Notes under the pieces: generated by a model
The model's input: only the letters and a program-made list of their open reading frames with translations
Told to the model about the DNA's origin: nothing
The model's database searches: none
Assembly (NCBI RefSeq): GCF_042186555.1
Contig: NC_133326.1
Span: 490,687,581-490,751,580, forward strand
Reading direction: 5' to 3'
DNA from: Aquarana catesbeiana
Lineage: Eukaryota > Chordata > Amphibia > Anura > Ranidae
DNA: 64,000 bases
Made by a program: the position numbers and the translations under genes
Part shown: positions 11,101 through 22,945 of the stretch, piece by piece
How positions within the stretch are numbered: the first letter of the stretch is position 1
Layout: every line of letters starts with the position of its first letter

Positions 11101-12103
11101 GGACTGGATATTGCTGGTCTGCAGGTTGACCATTAGCTTGTTAAGTGTACACAGTTTCGACAGCCTGTTTATATTGGCATTTTTCTCGAACCCCTTCCAA
11201 TCTTCCCCACTTTTGTTTCCAGGAAGCAATACGCAGTCCAGGGTCTCAACCATGTGGCCTCCCTAGCCGCCAAAGTGCTAGGGTGCTCCTCCAGTGGTTA
11301 TACAAGCAACTAGAGGGGACTTCCTGGTCAGCCTCCCTATTTTTGAGTAGCAGACTGCTGTAACTATAATATATGTAGCAAGGACCCAGGACTCCTTCAG
11401 TCCAATGAGAACCTCAAGAGCCATGAGTTGTCGACCTTCCTCCACATAGAGTGGGTCATAAGGCATAGTAGGTGCAGTGCAAAGTAGATTTGTGGGTGCC
11501 AGACACCTAGGGTGTACCACTTGTCCAGGATTCAGCCGGACAGTTCGGGTTTTGAATCATGTGTCAGGGTTTCAGTCCCCCTAAATGAATGAATGAATGA
11601 TTTGTATAGCGCTGCAAATGCGAACTGAATCGCTTCAAGGCGCTAGATCTGTCCTGTTCCATAGCCGTGGTCCTTGGACTGAGACCCGGACATATTACCT
11701 GGACCAGGCTGTGGTTCCCCAGGTAACCAAAATAGTCATACACAAATCTGTTGCCATCGTAGGTGGCTGTTTGGCCTCACTGAAGGGTGATGTCAGCAAG
11801 GGCAATTTGGCCACACCCACTAGCGTGCACTGAGCGCTACATTAACACTCTCCTTGGGGCACCCAAACATGTCTGTGTAATGCTAACCTGGTAAACTCCT
11901 GGACTTCTACAGGACAGCCACGCAGGGAAAAGCATCCAGCAAGATGCCACATCTGCACGGATAAGAGCGCCGTCTCCATACAAGTGTAACAGTTGCTTCA
12001 GGTAATAAAGGCAAGTTCAAAACAGAATCTTGTGCCACTCTTATCAATAATAAAGACATTTGGCATTACCTGTTAGCTGTATACTCCTCCGGGCAGTGTC
12101 TAC

Positions 12104-12425
12104 TCACCAGCCTCCTGGGTATAGATACTGCTCCACGGGCCCTGCAGGACTCTTGCTGGGGCGCTGGCTCTGGGGAAGAGGATCAGAGACGTCTTCCTTG
12201 GAGATTTTCTCCTGAGTGGGAGCACCATTTTTTTTTTTTACACTGGGCATGGTCATACTGCTTGCTGAAGTCCCCGGCTGATCTTCCAATGGTACCCTTT
12301 GGGCGGGTGGCTGGGGTAAACTCAGACACAGAATCTCGTACTACCTTCTTTAGTAATGATGAGATTTGCGCAGTGTCCTGTTCCCTGTCTACTGCAGACT
12401 CCTCTAGACTGTCTTTGCACACCAA
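12104..12425 (-). pseudogene. Possible gag-like remnant, unrecognised
   Basis: Two overlapping minus-strand frames (about 12425-12183 and 12289-12104) encode polar Ser/Lys/Pro/Gln-rich peptides. They are separated by an A11 homopolymer at about 12229-12239 that looks like a frameshift point. The position near the right inverted terminus would suit the first ORF of a DIRS-like element read on the minus strand. No motif is diagnostic, so this is a weak suggestion. Confidence 0.2.
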
Positions 12426-13822
12426 TTTATTGGATAGGGGGACTGCGCCATAAGCCCAGCCTGATCTCTTGCTGGGACGCCTGTATTGCTCTGGAGAAGA
12501 GGAGGCGCGACGTGCTCTTTTGGATTTTTTTTTTTTTTGACCGGGAGCGACGTCTGGAGCTATGCTCTCTTGTTTAACTCCGAGAGCGTGAGCGTGCGGA
12601 GCTGAAACATATCAAAGCAAACCGCATTAGAGGGCACTCTTTTAAGGACAACTGAAAACTTACCAACTGGTGGTCCCCCTACCTTAAGTATTGAGGGTCT
12701 TACATAAGTGGTGGCTGACTCATGGTAGTAGAGAATAAGGGACGGCCAGCGGGAAAAGAGAGATAGCTGAAAAGAGAAACAGAGGGATGGAGATTGCTAG
12801 TAATCTTCTAACATGAAAGTGTGAAAACTACAACAAAGCAAACAGCTGAAACAAAGCAAAGGAAAAGAATGTACCTTTTTTTTTTTTTTTTTAAAGTACA
12901 GAAAACTTTCCTACCAGTAGATGGCGACACAGAAGGTTGCTGAGACTGGATCCAGGAACAAACTTCACAGTCTGAAGACATTCAGGAGGCTGTATATTGC
13001 CCATCCCACAGCAGCCCACTGACACACTTAGATGATCCTGGGACAGGCAGAACCCGCCACCAGACTCCTCCTGTTGTTTGTGGGCAAAACTAATCACTTT
13101 GTCCTGAACCAAAATGACGCTCAGAGCTTCCGTCGATCAGTGCTCATGTGCGGACCGGGCGCAGCCCTATGACATCATCGGGAGCGCCCTAGGCCAATAA
13201 ATACGGTGCTGGGCAGCCGCCCCACGCCTATAGGGAGACCCTGACACCTACTGCACGGTGCAACCCGCTCCTCGCTCACCCTGAACCTACTAAAAGCCAA
13301 ATAAGAAAGGAGAAGAGCAGGAACTGAATAAAACAGGTAAAGACATAGCCTAACGGACAAGAAAGCCCCTAGAGAAGGAAATGACAGGCTGGCCCCCCAA
13401 AGTTCCTGGAACCAAGTCATGCTGCATGGCAGATTTTGTTCCTAAAGAGGAAACACTGCAGGGACCCATCAAGACCACACAGACGAGGGTCTCTCAGGCT
13501 AGTTAGCGCGATGTTAGCAGCCCAAGCACTGAGACTACGCACTGGGAGAGGCTTGAACCCAGCCGGTTACTGCTCAGCGGCAGGGTGGGGGACATAAAAT
13601 TCCTTACTTCATCACTGGTGCGTGGAGGTATAAGAAAAAAAGAAGAATGGGGTGGCGGCTAACCATGCCTTCATTTATGCTATTCACTGGTCCTGAGGGA
13701 GTGGTCAAGAGGCGGAGCTCTATCACTAGTATGCTGCCATGTTGGCGTCAGGAAATACAGTTTTTGACTATCTCACTCATTTGAAAATGCATCTACCGAT
13801 TGAGTCTGATCACCCCAATCTT

Positions 13823-13935
13823 AAATTTATATTTATATATATATAGATATATATATATATCTATATATATATATATCTATATATATATAGATATATATAT
13901 ATATAGATATAGATATATATATTATATATATATTT
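13823..13935. repeat. (TA)n / (GATATATA)n microsatellite
   Basis: An interrupted TA repeat with regular GATATA variants. It is followed by CTCTGCATTCAGCGTAGCC, the same block that follows (TA)n at 5175, so it belongs to the dispersed repeat also seen at 4745-5215. The plus-strand ORF crossing it is an artefact. Confidence 0.85.
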
Positions 13936-14157
13936 ATTTACTCTGCATTCAGCGTAGCCTATATATACAGTGCAGGCGGTGTACACAGTATATAATACAG
14001 TGTGTACAGTTTCAAATACACTTCAGGCGCTGTACACAGTATGTAATACAGTGCAGTGCGGTGTTAAACAAAAAAAAAATACCCATCCTGTCCGGAAGGC
14101 CTTCAAAGAGAGGCAGACGCTTACAGGCCACTAAAAGTGGGCAAGCAGCCTCTGAAA
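13936..14157. repeat. Dispersed repeat piece left of the outer L1
   Basis: This holds near-duplicate blocks GCGGTGTACACAGTATATAATACAG and GCGCTGTACACAGTATGTAATACAG (about 13974 and 14029). It ends in GGCCACTAAAAGTGGGCAAG. It appears to be the middle of a longer frog repeat whose continuation may lie beyond the outer L1 at about 25830-26770. That continuity is inference, because I could not align a TSD. Confidence 0.4.
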
Positions 14158-14392
14158 TATTTTTTATTTTTTCCTTGTCAAATGATTTTATTTAGTTCAC
14201 AAAAAGTGATAACAGATATGATAAAGAAACATATTATGACAAAGAAAATGAAGCTCATTGCTCTACAGATATATAGATATTCATAGCATGCAGGGCTTTT
14301 TTTCAGGGGGAACTTGGTGGAACTCAGTTCCACCACCTCTGGCTCAGACCCTTTGGTGCCTGCTCAGAATCACTTGTAAACACAGAAGTCTG

Positions 14393-17300
14393 CACCCACA
14401 CAGACCAAACTATCTCGCACCATGACGGAGTTCGCCCTGGTGGATGTGTGGAGGCACAGTAACCCAACAACCAGAGCATATACGTGCCATTCCACAAGCC
14501 ATAATACCATGTCTAGAATAGACTTTGTACTGGTGTCCCAGATTCTACTACCTAAAGTCACGGGGTCAGGGATTGCACCAAGGTTATTATCAGACCATTC
14601 CCCATATTGGGTGACAGTATCTCTGGGGAATGCCCCCCCTATACGCATATGGAGACTAAATCCCCACTGGCTGTCGGCCCTTACAGACCATGAATCCATT
14701 GAAAGAGAGATTAAATATTTCCTGGATAGACTTAGAATCCCACCCTCCCTCAACGCATTCTGGGATGACTTTAAGGAACAGGCCCGTTGGATTCTTAATA
14801 CCAGAATAAATAGACTAAAACAGTCATCCAATCTATCACTACAATTAACAACTGACAAGCTACAAGAACTGGAAACAATTTATAACTCCAATCCCACTCC
14901 CTAAAACCTAGGCAGGATAAAATTACAATCCTGCATGGTAACACAATTATGCACTGAAAAGGCCAAGCAAAGTATATTTTTCTGTAGGCAGAGAGTATAT
15001 GAACAGGGGGAGAGGGCAGGCAGGTTATTAGCCTATCTAGCTCATATGGACGACAGGCCCCCGGTAGTAGTTTCCCTAATAGACACTGAGGGAAATAGTA
15101 TTACAGACCCCTTCCAGGTAGCATCCCAGTTTTTACAATTCTATAAAAACCTATATAAATACCTTACAACGCATACAGAAACGGAACTTCAGGCGTACTT
15201 AAACACTATCCAATTCCCTAGATTAAAACCAGAACAAGTGAAATTACTAGATGCACCCATAACTACACAGGATATTTCTGATGTGATTGCCCAACTGGCC
15301 AAGGCTAAAGCTCCTGGACTAGATGGTCTACCCCTGGAGTTCTATGCAACATATTCAGAAACGCTCATACCTAAACTCAAGGATCTTTATCAATCCATAT
15401 TTGACACAAATTCACTCCCTTTATCCATGCAGGAGGCCCAGATAATTGTACTCCCTAAGCCGGGCAAGGATCCCCATTACCCTGAGTCATATAGGCCTAT
15501 ATCACTCCTACAGGTGGATATAAAGATACTAGCTAAAATACTGGCCAATAGATTGAACACAGCTATACTCACGTTAATACATCCTGACCAAACAGGATTT
15601 ATGCCAGGGAAAAACACTGCCGTGAATATTAGGAGATTATATATGAACATATAGGCTCAGCATGACAATTCCGGAACCAGGGTGGTGGTAGCACTTGACA
15701 CTGCCAAAGCCTTTGATTCCGTAGAATGGCCGTATCTGTGGGAGTGTCTACATAACTATGGCTTTGGTCCACAGTTAATGCAGTGGGTTAAGCTTCTTTA
15801 CCAGACACCTAAAGCAAGGGTGTTTGTTAATGGCTGGCTTTCGGAGCAATTCCCTCTGGAGAGGGGAACACGACAGGGATGCCCCCTGTCCCCACTACTA
15901 TATGCCCTGGCGGCGGAGCCATTGGCAATTGCCATTAGAGCAGACTCTAATATAAAGGGACTGAGAAAAGGTCATACAGTAGATAAAATAGGTCTATATG
16001 CTGATGACACAATTCTGTATCTGGCAGACCAAGGACCTTCACTGCAGGCTGCACTCGAAATTATTGAAAAAATGGGTAGCTACTCGGGATTGCGTATTAA
16101 CTGGGACAAATCTCAAATTCTCCCACTGGACATCTCCCCCCCCCCCCTAAAACAATCCCAACTCTTCCATTACCCAGAGTATCTAAAATTAAGTGCCATG
16201 GGGTAGAGGTCACTAGGACTTTGACAGACTACACACACTTAAATGTTACACCCCTATTTGACCTAATAAAGTCCAAAACCCAGACATGGTCCAGGCTGCC
16301 ACTGGGGGTGATGGGACGTATAAATATAATAAAAATTATTTTGCTACCCAAAATACTATGTATGGTTAAAAGTCTTTAAACAAATGGAAGCCATATTAAA
16401 CTCATTTGTATGGGGTAATGGCAGACACAAACTGGCTTGGCATGTTTTAAAGAACCCCACAGATAGGGGAGGAGTGTCCCTTCCCGATCTACAAGATTAT
16501 TACTTAGCAGCTCAACTCTCCCATATGTACCACTTTAATAAAGAGGAAATGCAATGTTATAGATCCCTAGTATGCAACAAACCGGGACACCCAGCATTTA
16601 CCCCGATACAAGCTATTCTTAGAGGGAAACAAATTACTAAAAAATTCCCAAGGTATAATATGGGAATGTTGCTCCATCATCAAAGAATATGGGAAATCAC
16701 GTTGAAAAAGCAAAACATTGGGAAAATTCATACCCACACCCCACTATGGTTTAACAAACACCTCCCGGAGTTAGAATACCTGTCAGACTCAACAGTATGG
16801 GCTACATATGGCATAATATACATTCATCAGGTGCTATCTGACTCCAGACTTAAGCAGTTTCAGGTTCTTAAGGAAGAGTATACCCTCCCTAACCAGATGG
16901 CTTTTAAGTACTTGCAACTTTGCCATGCACTAAAAACACAAATACCAAATATGGAGGTGGTGTCGGATTCTCCCCCAGTCCTGGATGTAATACTGGGAGA
17001 GGAACCCTCTAAACTCATTTCAACACTGTACCTGCAGATTAGAAATAGTAGATAAAATGCTACTGCACAGAAGGCCAAAATGGAATGGGAAAAAGACATA
17101 GGCCCCATAGGGGAAGAAGACTAGGATGAAATCATGGAAGGGACCAGATTGACATCCCCTAAGCTATCAGACAGACTGACACAAATATACATTATACACA
17201 AAGCATACCTGATTCCCCTTAAAAAGGCAAAACTTCTCCATACATACGACCCATCATGTAATTTGTGTCACGCAGCACCAGGTACGTTCTTCCATCTCAT

Positions 17301-17647
17301 ATGGAGCTGCCCAAATATACAGACATATTGGACACAGATTGTCCGATTCTTACATGACAATATTGGATCCCCGGTGGTATTGGACCCCAAATTATGTCTT
17401 TTGGGACTTCTGCCAGATGTAGTAATTGACAAATACCAAGCTACATTTCTAAGGGAGACTGTTTATGGCGCGTAAAGGCATAGCTAAGGTATGGATGCAG
17501 GCTCAGCCTCCCTCCATAAGCCAATGGAAGAGGGATGTTAATGATGCACTGCCATTTAAAAAGTTAGTCTATGCCAATAGAAAATGTGCACATAAGTACT
17601 CAAAGGTGTGGGATAGATGGTTAGAGGATGGAGAAACATGTGCTTAA
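14393..17647 (+). pseudogene. L1 ORF2 remnant (endonuclease C-terminus, reverse transcriptase, C-terminal region)
   Basis: ORF2 encodes the endonuclease/reverse transcriptase that copies L1 RNA at a nicked target. The remnant opens in the endonuclease C-terminus (SDHSPYW, about 14596-14616). RT blocks follow: KAPGLDGLPLEF (about 15307), QTGFMPGKNT (about 15589), LDTAKAFDSVEW (about 15691), GTRQGCPLSPLLYA (about 15865) and the catalytic YADDTILYL (about 15997). A C-terminal region with LIWSCPNIQTYW-type sequence (about 17297) ends at stop 17645-17647. Breaks: stop and frame change near 14905-14934, TAG at 15652-15654, loss of frame about 16207-16383 and about 17056-17133, and a short overlap shift at 17465. 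It is not functional. The intact YADD shows the decay is moderate. Confidence 0.9.
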
Positions 17648-17942
17648 AACACCCTAATGCCTCACAGACAGACCTACTTAGATAAAATAAAAGATGTCTG
17701 TTCTAATGAAGGTCTAAAACAGGTAAATCTCAAGTAAAAATATATTGGTAGTAGAATGATATGAAGTCTCTTATATACTGGATGTATTCACCATCATAAC
17801 CTTGTACCTTAACATGTTTGTATGTAGGAAGAATCTCACACAAAATGCCTGTAAAAATGTAATGTTTATTATTTCGCATAAGTAACTACATTATAAAATG
17901 TTTTTTATTCAAATAAAGTTGTTTTTTTCCAATTAAAAAAAA
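14393..17942 (+). mobile_element. Inner L1 retrotransposon, 5'-truncated, nested in the hAT MITE
   Basis: This is flanked by an exact 15 bp duplication, AAACACAGAAGTCTG, at 14378-14392 and 17943-17957. The 3' end has AATAAAG about 30 nt before a short oligo-A. It starts within the endonuclease coding region, so ORF1 and the first part of ORF2 are missing. 5' truncation, A-tail and a 15 bp TSD are hallmarks of target-primed reverse transcription. It lies opposite in strand to the L1 that hosts it. Confidence 0.93.
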
Positions 17943-18440
17943 AAACACAGAAGTCTGGTTTCTGTGTTTACAAGTGACAGCTCTGCACTCTGTATGTAAT
18001 GCAATCTTGGTATTTAATGCCCCTTTAAGACCCTCCTACTATTTTCGTGAAATTTGACTGAACACACCCACTATTTGATGTGATTTGGAGGGTGTGTGTA
18101 GGGGGAGGGGTTTTGTGGGGCCGTGGTTAAGTTCCAGCACCTATTGTTTGAGAAAAAAAGCCCTGATAGCATGTAATATATAATCAGGTGTGTTGGTAAA
18201 GAACCATGTGAGAACATAACCTAAACTAGGATATCTTTCAAGATCAACTGAAGGTATTGCGGATAGGCTAAGGAAGAAAGTTATATTCTGTAAGATTAAG
18301 AGCTTCAAAATCATAAAAAGAGAAGGAGGGAGGTAAAAAATAGAAAGAAAAATAAAGAGAGAGGATAGAGGAGAGAAAAAAAGGGTGTCCTCTTGGTCGA
18401 TTCAAAAGCCACCACAAGATAAAATATGGTTATTCATAGA

Positions 18441-21400
18441 TCAGCTACTAGGCAGGAGAACGCTTTCATGAAAGGTTGATGGTAGCATAGGTGTGCGCAG
18501 CCTCTTGCATTAGGGTGTGCACCCCAAAGCTCAAATACATATGCATGTGTATATGTACTGATGGTGTCAGTAGGGCAGTGGACAGTGTCATTATTTTTAT
18601 TTTATTTTTAAATAAATGATTTTATTGTGTAACATTTTTTTTGGGTATGAAATATCAGTGGTCTAAACAGGGGGGAAAATGCACCACACAAGGTGATTAG
18701 GGTGTGCCCAGGCACACCTGGCACACCCTGTGCGCACGCCTATGGATGGTAGGTGGTATTTTATCCATGGGTGCCATAATTTTTCGAATTTGGGGATCTG
18801 ATCACATTCTATGGCAGCTATTTTAGCATGAATCATGGATTTATGCATCCTGTGTTTTGTCTCAGCTACCACCAATGAAGGGGATTTCCATGCCTTTGCT
18901 ACCGTTTGCCTTGCGGCTGTAAGGAGCTGGACGAAAGTTTAAATTGAGTGTGCGTCAAGCACACCGGTTTCAAATTAAGTAATGCAGTAGTTAGGCTGAG
19001 ATGTAGCTTCATTTCAAACATTTTGGAGGCCAATTCAAAAATTTCCCTCTGTAAGACTTGGGCTATGGGGCAGGTCCACCATATATGCAGGTATGTGCCA
19101 AATTCCGAACAGCCTCAAAAACAAAGAGTAGAATAGGTAGGCACATATTTTGCCACTTTGGAATGAACAAGGTACCAGCGGGTCAACACTTTGTAATTGG
19201 CTTCCATCGCTAGAAGGTTAGGGGAGTATGATTTAGTTAACAACCAGATCTTAGACCAGTCTGCTGTGTCAAGGGCATGACCAAGGTCCGCCTCCCATTT
19301 CTGGGTGTAGGATGGTTTCTCTGAGTCTGGATTGACTAAAAGTTGGGAGTATTAGAGATAAGTCCTCTAATATGGGGGTTTTCCTTGCACACCGATTCAA
19401 AGTACGAGAATTGGGTTAGAAGAGTGCCAGTATTAGTATTTGGTGCATAGAAGTTTTTTAATTTGAAGGTATTGGAACAATTCTGATTGCGGTAAACCGC
19501 AGGTCTCACATAGAGTTGGGAATGGGATAAAGGACTTAGAAGTGACAAATATGTGACACCTCAGAACTTTCAAGGAGATCCATACTTTAAATGATGAGGG
19601 GGAGACGCATGCAGGGTAAAAAGCGGGGTTTTTAAGAAAGGAGAGGAGAGGATTGTGTGGGGATTTTAAATAGTGTTTAAATTTAAGTTTGTCCCAGTGT
19701 GAAATAAAGTGTTTGGTGATGGGATTACGCATATTAGGGTGGTCTTTGGGGTGAAGCCAGAGTATATTGCAGATCAATAAGGGATCACATTCTGTAGCTT
19801 TGATCGTTACAGATAAAGGGATTTCCTGTGTTGCATGGTATTTAGAAAGACTAGCAATATGTGCTGCTTTATAATAAGATGCGAAGTTGAGGAAGCTGAG
19901 GCCTCCACTAGTTTTAGAGAGATATAGTGTGTGCAAAGGTATACGTGGTTTGGAGAGGCCCCAAACAAATGACGTTGCCTTTTTCGGAATTGGCCTTAAA
20001 TAATTGGCAGGGATTTGGATCGGAAGAACAAATACAATAATTTGGGAAGAATTGTTATTTTCTATTGCACTAATTCTTCCCAACCATGATAGTGAAAGGT
20101 GAGACCATTGTTTCAACAAGTTTGTCACCTTTCTCAAGGTTTGTGGGTAATTTGACTAAAAAGAGATCAGAAGTAGAGGCTGTAAGGTTAATCCCTAAAA
20201 ATGGGATTAATTTATCTGCCCAGGTAAAATGAAGTGCAATTTTTGCTGAACCAGTTCCATGTTGGTGAGCGATATATTTAATACCAAACATTTCTTAGGA
20301 TTTATTATGAGGCCTGAGAAGGCAGCAAACTTGTTGAGAATGGGTAAGAGATTGGGGCCTGACACTTGTGGGGATGATAGGAATAGCAAAATGTCATCTG
20401 CAAATTAGACAAAGTTTGTGTTGTGATCCTCCTATTTCTATTCTGGTTATCGTTGGGTTTGATCTGATTAGTTGAGCAAGGGGTTCTATTAAAAGAACAA
20501 ATAGGAGAGGGGAAAGTGGTCATCCCTGACGTGTGCCCTTTCTTATAGTGAAGGAGTCTGATTTATACTCTGCATATTTCATGTACGCCCAAGGTTTATC
20601 ATATAGTGCAGCAATCTATCTCATGAAGTGTGGGCCAAAACCCCATTTCTGTAGAGAGTAATGTAAATAAGTCCAGGAAATGGAATGAAAGGCTTACTTA
20701 ACATCAAGGGAAAGAAAGCAGGATGGGATGCGGGCAGTTTTTGCGATATGAGCTAAAAGGACTGCCCTACATATATTGTCATTTGCTTGGCGTGTAGGCA
20801 TAAATCCTACTTGATCACAATGCACACGTTTACCTATGATTCTGTTAAGACGATTTGGCAAAATTTTTGCTAAGATTTTTATATCAAGGTTCAGAAGGGA
20901 GATGGGGTGATAATTTTATACAAGATGTGTCATCAGATTGACTTTTAGGGATCATGCAGATGGTTGCTGCTAGTGTTTCCTGTCTAAAAGAGTGGCCCTC
21001 TAATAAAATATTAAAGGCGTCAGCCAAAATAGGGGATAATGTCTCTGTAAATGTTTGATAGTATAAGGCCGAGTATCCATCAGGGCCTGGTCTCTTATTT
21101 CTTTTTAACTCCTTTATGGTTTTAGCTACGTTATCCACTAGGATGGGTTTGTCAAGTTGACGTCTTTGGTCATGAGTTAATTCAGGTAAATTTATTTGGG
21201 AAAAGAAAGTGTCAGCGTCCATAGGATTAAATTTATTTGCTGCCGTGTATAAGGAGGCTAAGTGGAAACTGAATTTATGTACAATTTTAACAGGGTTACT
21301 AGTATAAATGTTATTTCACAATTTGAGTCTGGTTTGGATGGCTTGTTTAATGATTTGAGAGCTCGTGTCAGAAAGGTACCTGATTTATTGGATTTCATAT

Positions 21401-22430
21401 AGTAGGCATGTTTAGATCTGTTAAGAGACTTTTCAGCTGATTCTGTGAGGAATAATCGTATTCCAGACGGGCCTTTTTCTAATTGTTTTTTTGCCGCTGG
21501 GGTGGGATTATCCTGAAATAATGCAAAGGAAGTGTTGAACTCAGACTCTAGCTTGCGAGCAACATTTCTGCGTTCGTGTTTGAACATAGCGGATTGTCTC
21601 TGAATTATTCCAGGCATCACTGGTTTGTGTGCTTCCCAAAGTGTTAGTGCGGAAATGTCGGGGCAGGTATTGTATGTTAAATATTCTCTCAGGGCTTGTT
21701 CAATAATTAAGCAATGGGTTGGGTGTTTGAGTATTGTATCTGGGAGATACGAAGTAGGGTCATGAGCTTAAGGGATGGGTGAAGCAATTGTAGTATAGAC
21801 TGCATTGTGATCGGACCATGTATTAGGGATTATGTCTGAATTGAGTATTTCTAGTATCATCCCTGTGGTTGAAAAGATATGATCGATATGAGTAAATGTT
21901 TGGTGTGGGTGTGAGTAGTACGTGTATCTTCTTTTAATCAGATTATTTTCTCTCCAAGTGTCCACTTGTGTTTAGAGAGTAGCAGAGAAAAAGACAGTTT
22001 ATTTGGGTTTTGGAGTGGGTTGTATGGTGATTTATCTAGGAATGGGAGGAGGACTTCCTATCTTATGTGTGGAAATTACCTGCATCAGGTGTGAGAGGAA
22101 AGGTGTGGGTTGTTGGGAGTGTAATATGAAACTATGGTAACTGCCGTGTCCATTATGTGTCCTGTGAGAATTAAATAACGCCCTTCGGGAGCTTTGATTT
22201 CTGTTTGAAGAGTGAATGGAGTGGAGCGGTGGAAAGCTATGGTAGTAGCTGAGGCTGTAAATATTTGTGGGTAAAAGGAACTCATAAATCTAGGTGTGGA
22301 ATTCACTGTGAAGTGCGTTTTTTGTAGGCACACAATGTGTGCTTTTCGAGCATGAAAAGAACGAAGCGCTTTAGTTCGCTTCTCCTGTATATTGATACCC
22401 TGAACATTCAGGGGAAAAAATGTTTAGAGG
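18441..22430 (-). pseudogene. Outer L1 ORF2 remnant
   Basis: On the minus strand this starts with an L1-typical opening (NVQGINIQEKR at about 22420) and continues to KTHFTVNS. The endonuclease end has THIDHIF and SDHNAVYT (about 21880-21800). RT blocks are KRPGPDGYSALYY (about 21095-21057) and FADDILLF (about 20404-20381, with an in-frame TAA just upstream). The C-terminal region includes SWLGRISAIENN (about 20082) and FVWGLSKPRIPLH (about 19965). The frame ends at a TGA at 18443-18441 once the 259 bp MITE at 18486-18744 is disregarded. There are many frameshifts (near 20300, 20900, 21260 and 22080), so it is inactive. Confidence 0.88.
18486..18744. mobile_element. 259 bp MITE with 8 bp TSD, inside the outer L1 ORF2 C-terminus
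   Basis: The left end is CATAGGTGTGCGCAG and the right end, inward, is CATAGGCGTGCGCACAGG. Both flanks are GATGGTAG (18478-18485 and 18745-18752), an exact 8 bp TSD. A hAT superfamily assignment follows from TSD length; the terminus lacks the usual CAGGG, so this is not certain. It has no coding capacity. The L1 reading frame is continuous across the pre-insertion site, which supports the boundaries. Confidence 0.88.
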
Positions 22431-22945
22431 TGCCATGGTAGTTGATCTAGGAGATAATACTTACCAGTTATCGCGAAGTTCTGGCTGGTCAAATCGACTC
22501 GAGTAGATATGAAGGAGAAGAAGAGTCAAGAGGACCCAGGAGAGTCTGGGGTAAAAAGAAAGTAGAAAACAAATGAGGTTAGATAATCCATTTTTAGAAT
22601 AAATTTATAATAAGATTCAAGAGTTGCCCGTGATGAGGAAAATGATTCCCCCACCAGGGGATGAAGGACCATCGTTGAACTCCCACATATTATGGGTGAG
22701 CGATCGAGGAAGGTACAGTAGAGCACATGGAATATCCATGCATGGGAGAAAACCGCAAGGCTTCCGGTGATTGCTCTTTTAGTTCCTCAGGAAAACTCCT
22801 AAGGAGGGAAAAATATAGGATGCAAAAGATGTCCACAGCTTGAGACCAACTTGTCTAGGACAGAGAGCACTTAGGAAGAAGAAAGGAAGAGGGAAGGGGA
22901 TAGGGAGGGAAATATGAATCAGGAAGGGGGAGATTTGGGCTTTAA

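Larger units (their letters stand above)
7306..13754. mobile_element. Large (about 6.4 kb) element bounded by inverted repeats, DIRS-like in layout
   Basis: Left (about 7345-7458) and right (about 13645-13754) ends are near-perfect inverted repeats of about 110 bp. Both contain GACGCC...ATGGCAGCATACTAGTGAT, a GAGCTCCGCCTCTTGACC block and a GCATGGTTAGCCGCC block. The left end carries an extra perfect hairpin at 7307-7564 (outer arms about 65 bp), and a further direct copy of the terminus starts at 7565. Long inverted termini around a retroelement-sized interior are typical of DIRS elements. However, I could not identify a tyrosine recombinase or reverse transcriptase inside, so the class is inference. 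The interior also contains an R1 repeat copy and (AT)n. Confidence 0.5.
7246..13823 (+). repeat. Second copy of the LTR segment, split by a 6.4 kb insertion
   Basis: 7246-7305 matches 6950-7015 (GATGTCTTTG...TTTTAAATAAAAGTGG...CCTTAAAAA). The match resumes at 13755-13823 (ATACAGTTTTTGACTA, CTCACTCATTTGAAAA, GAGTCTGATCACCCCAATC). The unbroken copy at 7010-7080 shows these two pieces are normally adjacent, so everything from about 7306 to 13754 is an insertion. Confidence 0.75.
14291..18165. mobile_element. hAT-type MITE carrying a nested L1
   Basis: The left end is CAGGGCTTTTTTTC and the right end, read inward, is CAGGGCTTTTTTTC, a perfect 14 bp terminal inverted repeat. Both flanks are ATAGCATG (14283-14290 and 18166-18173), an exact 8 bp TSD as expected for hAT transposases. 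Without the nested L1 (14393-17942 plus one TSD copy) the element is only about 310 bp and has no transposase. It sits in the 3' UTR of the outer L1. Confidence 0.92.

Noticed and set aside
14370..14858. 162-codon minus-strand ORF
   Set aside because: It is antisense to the L1 endonuclease coding remnant on the plus strand.
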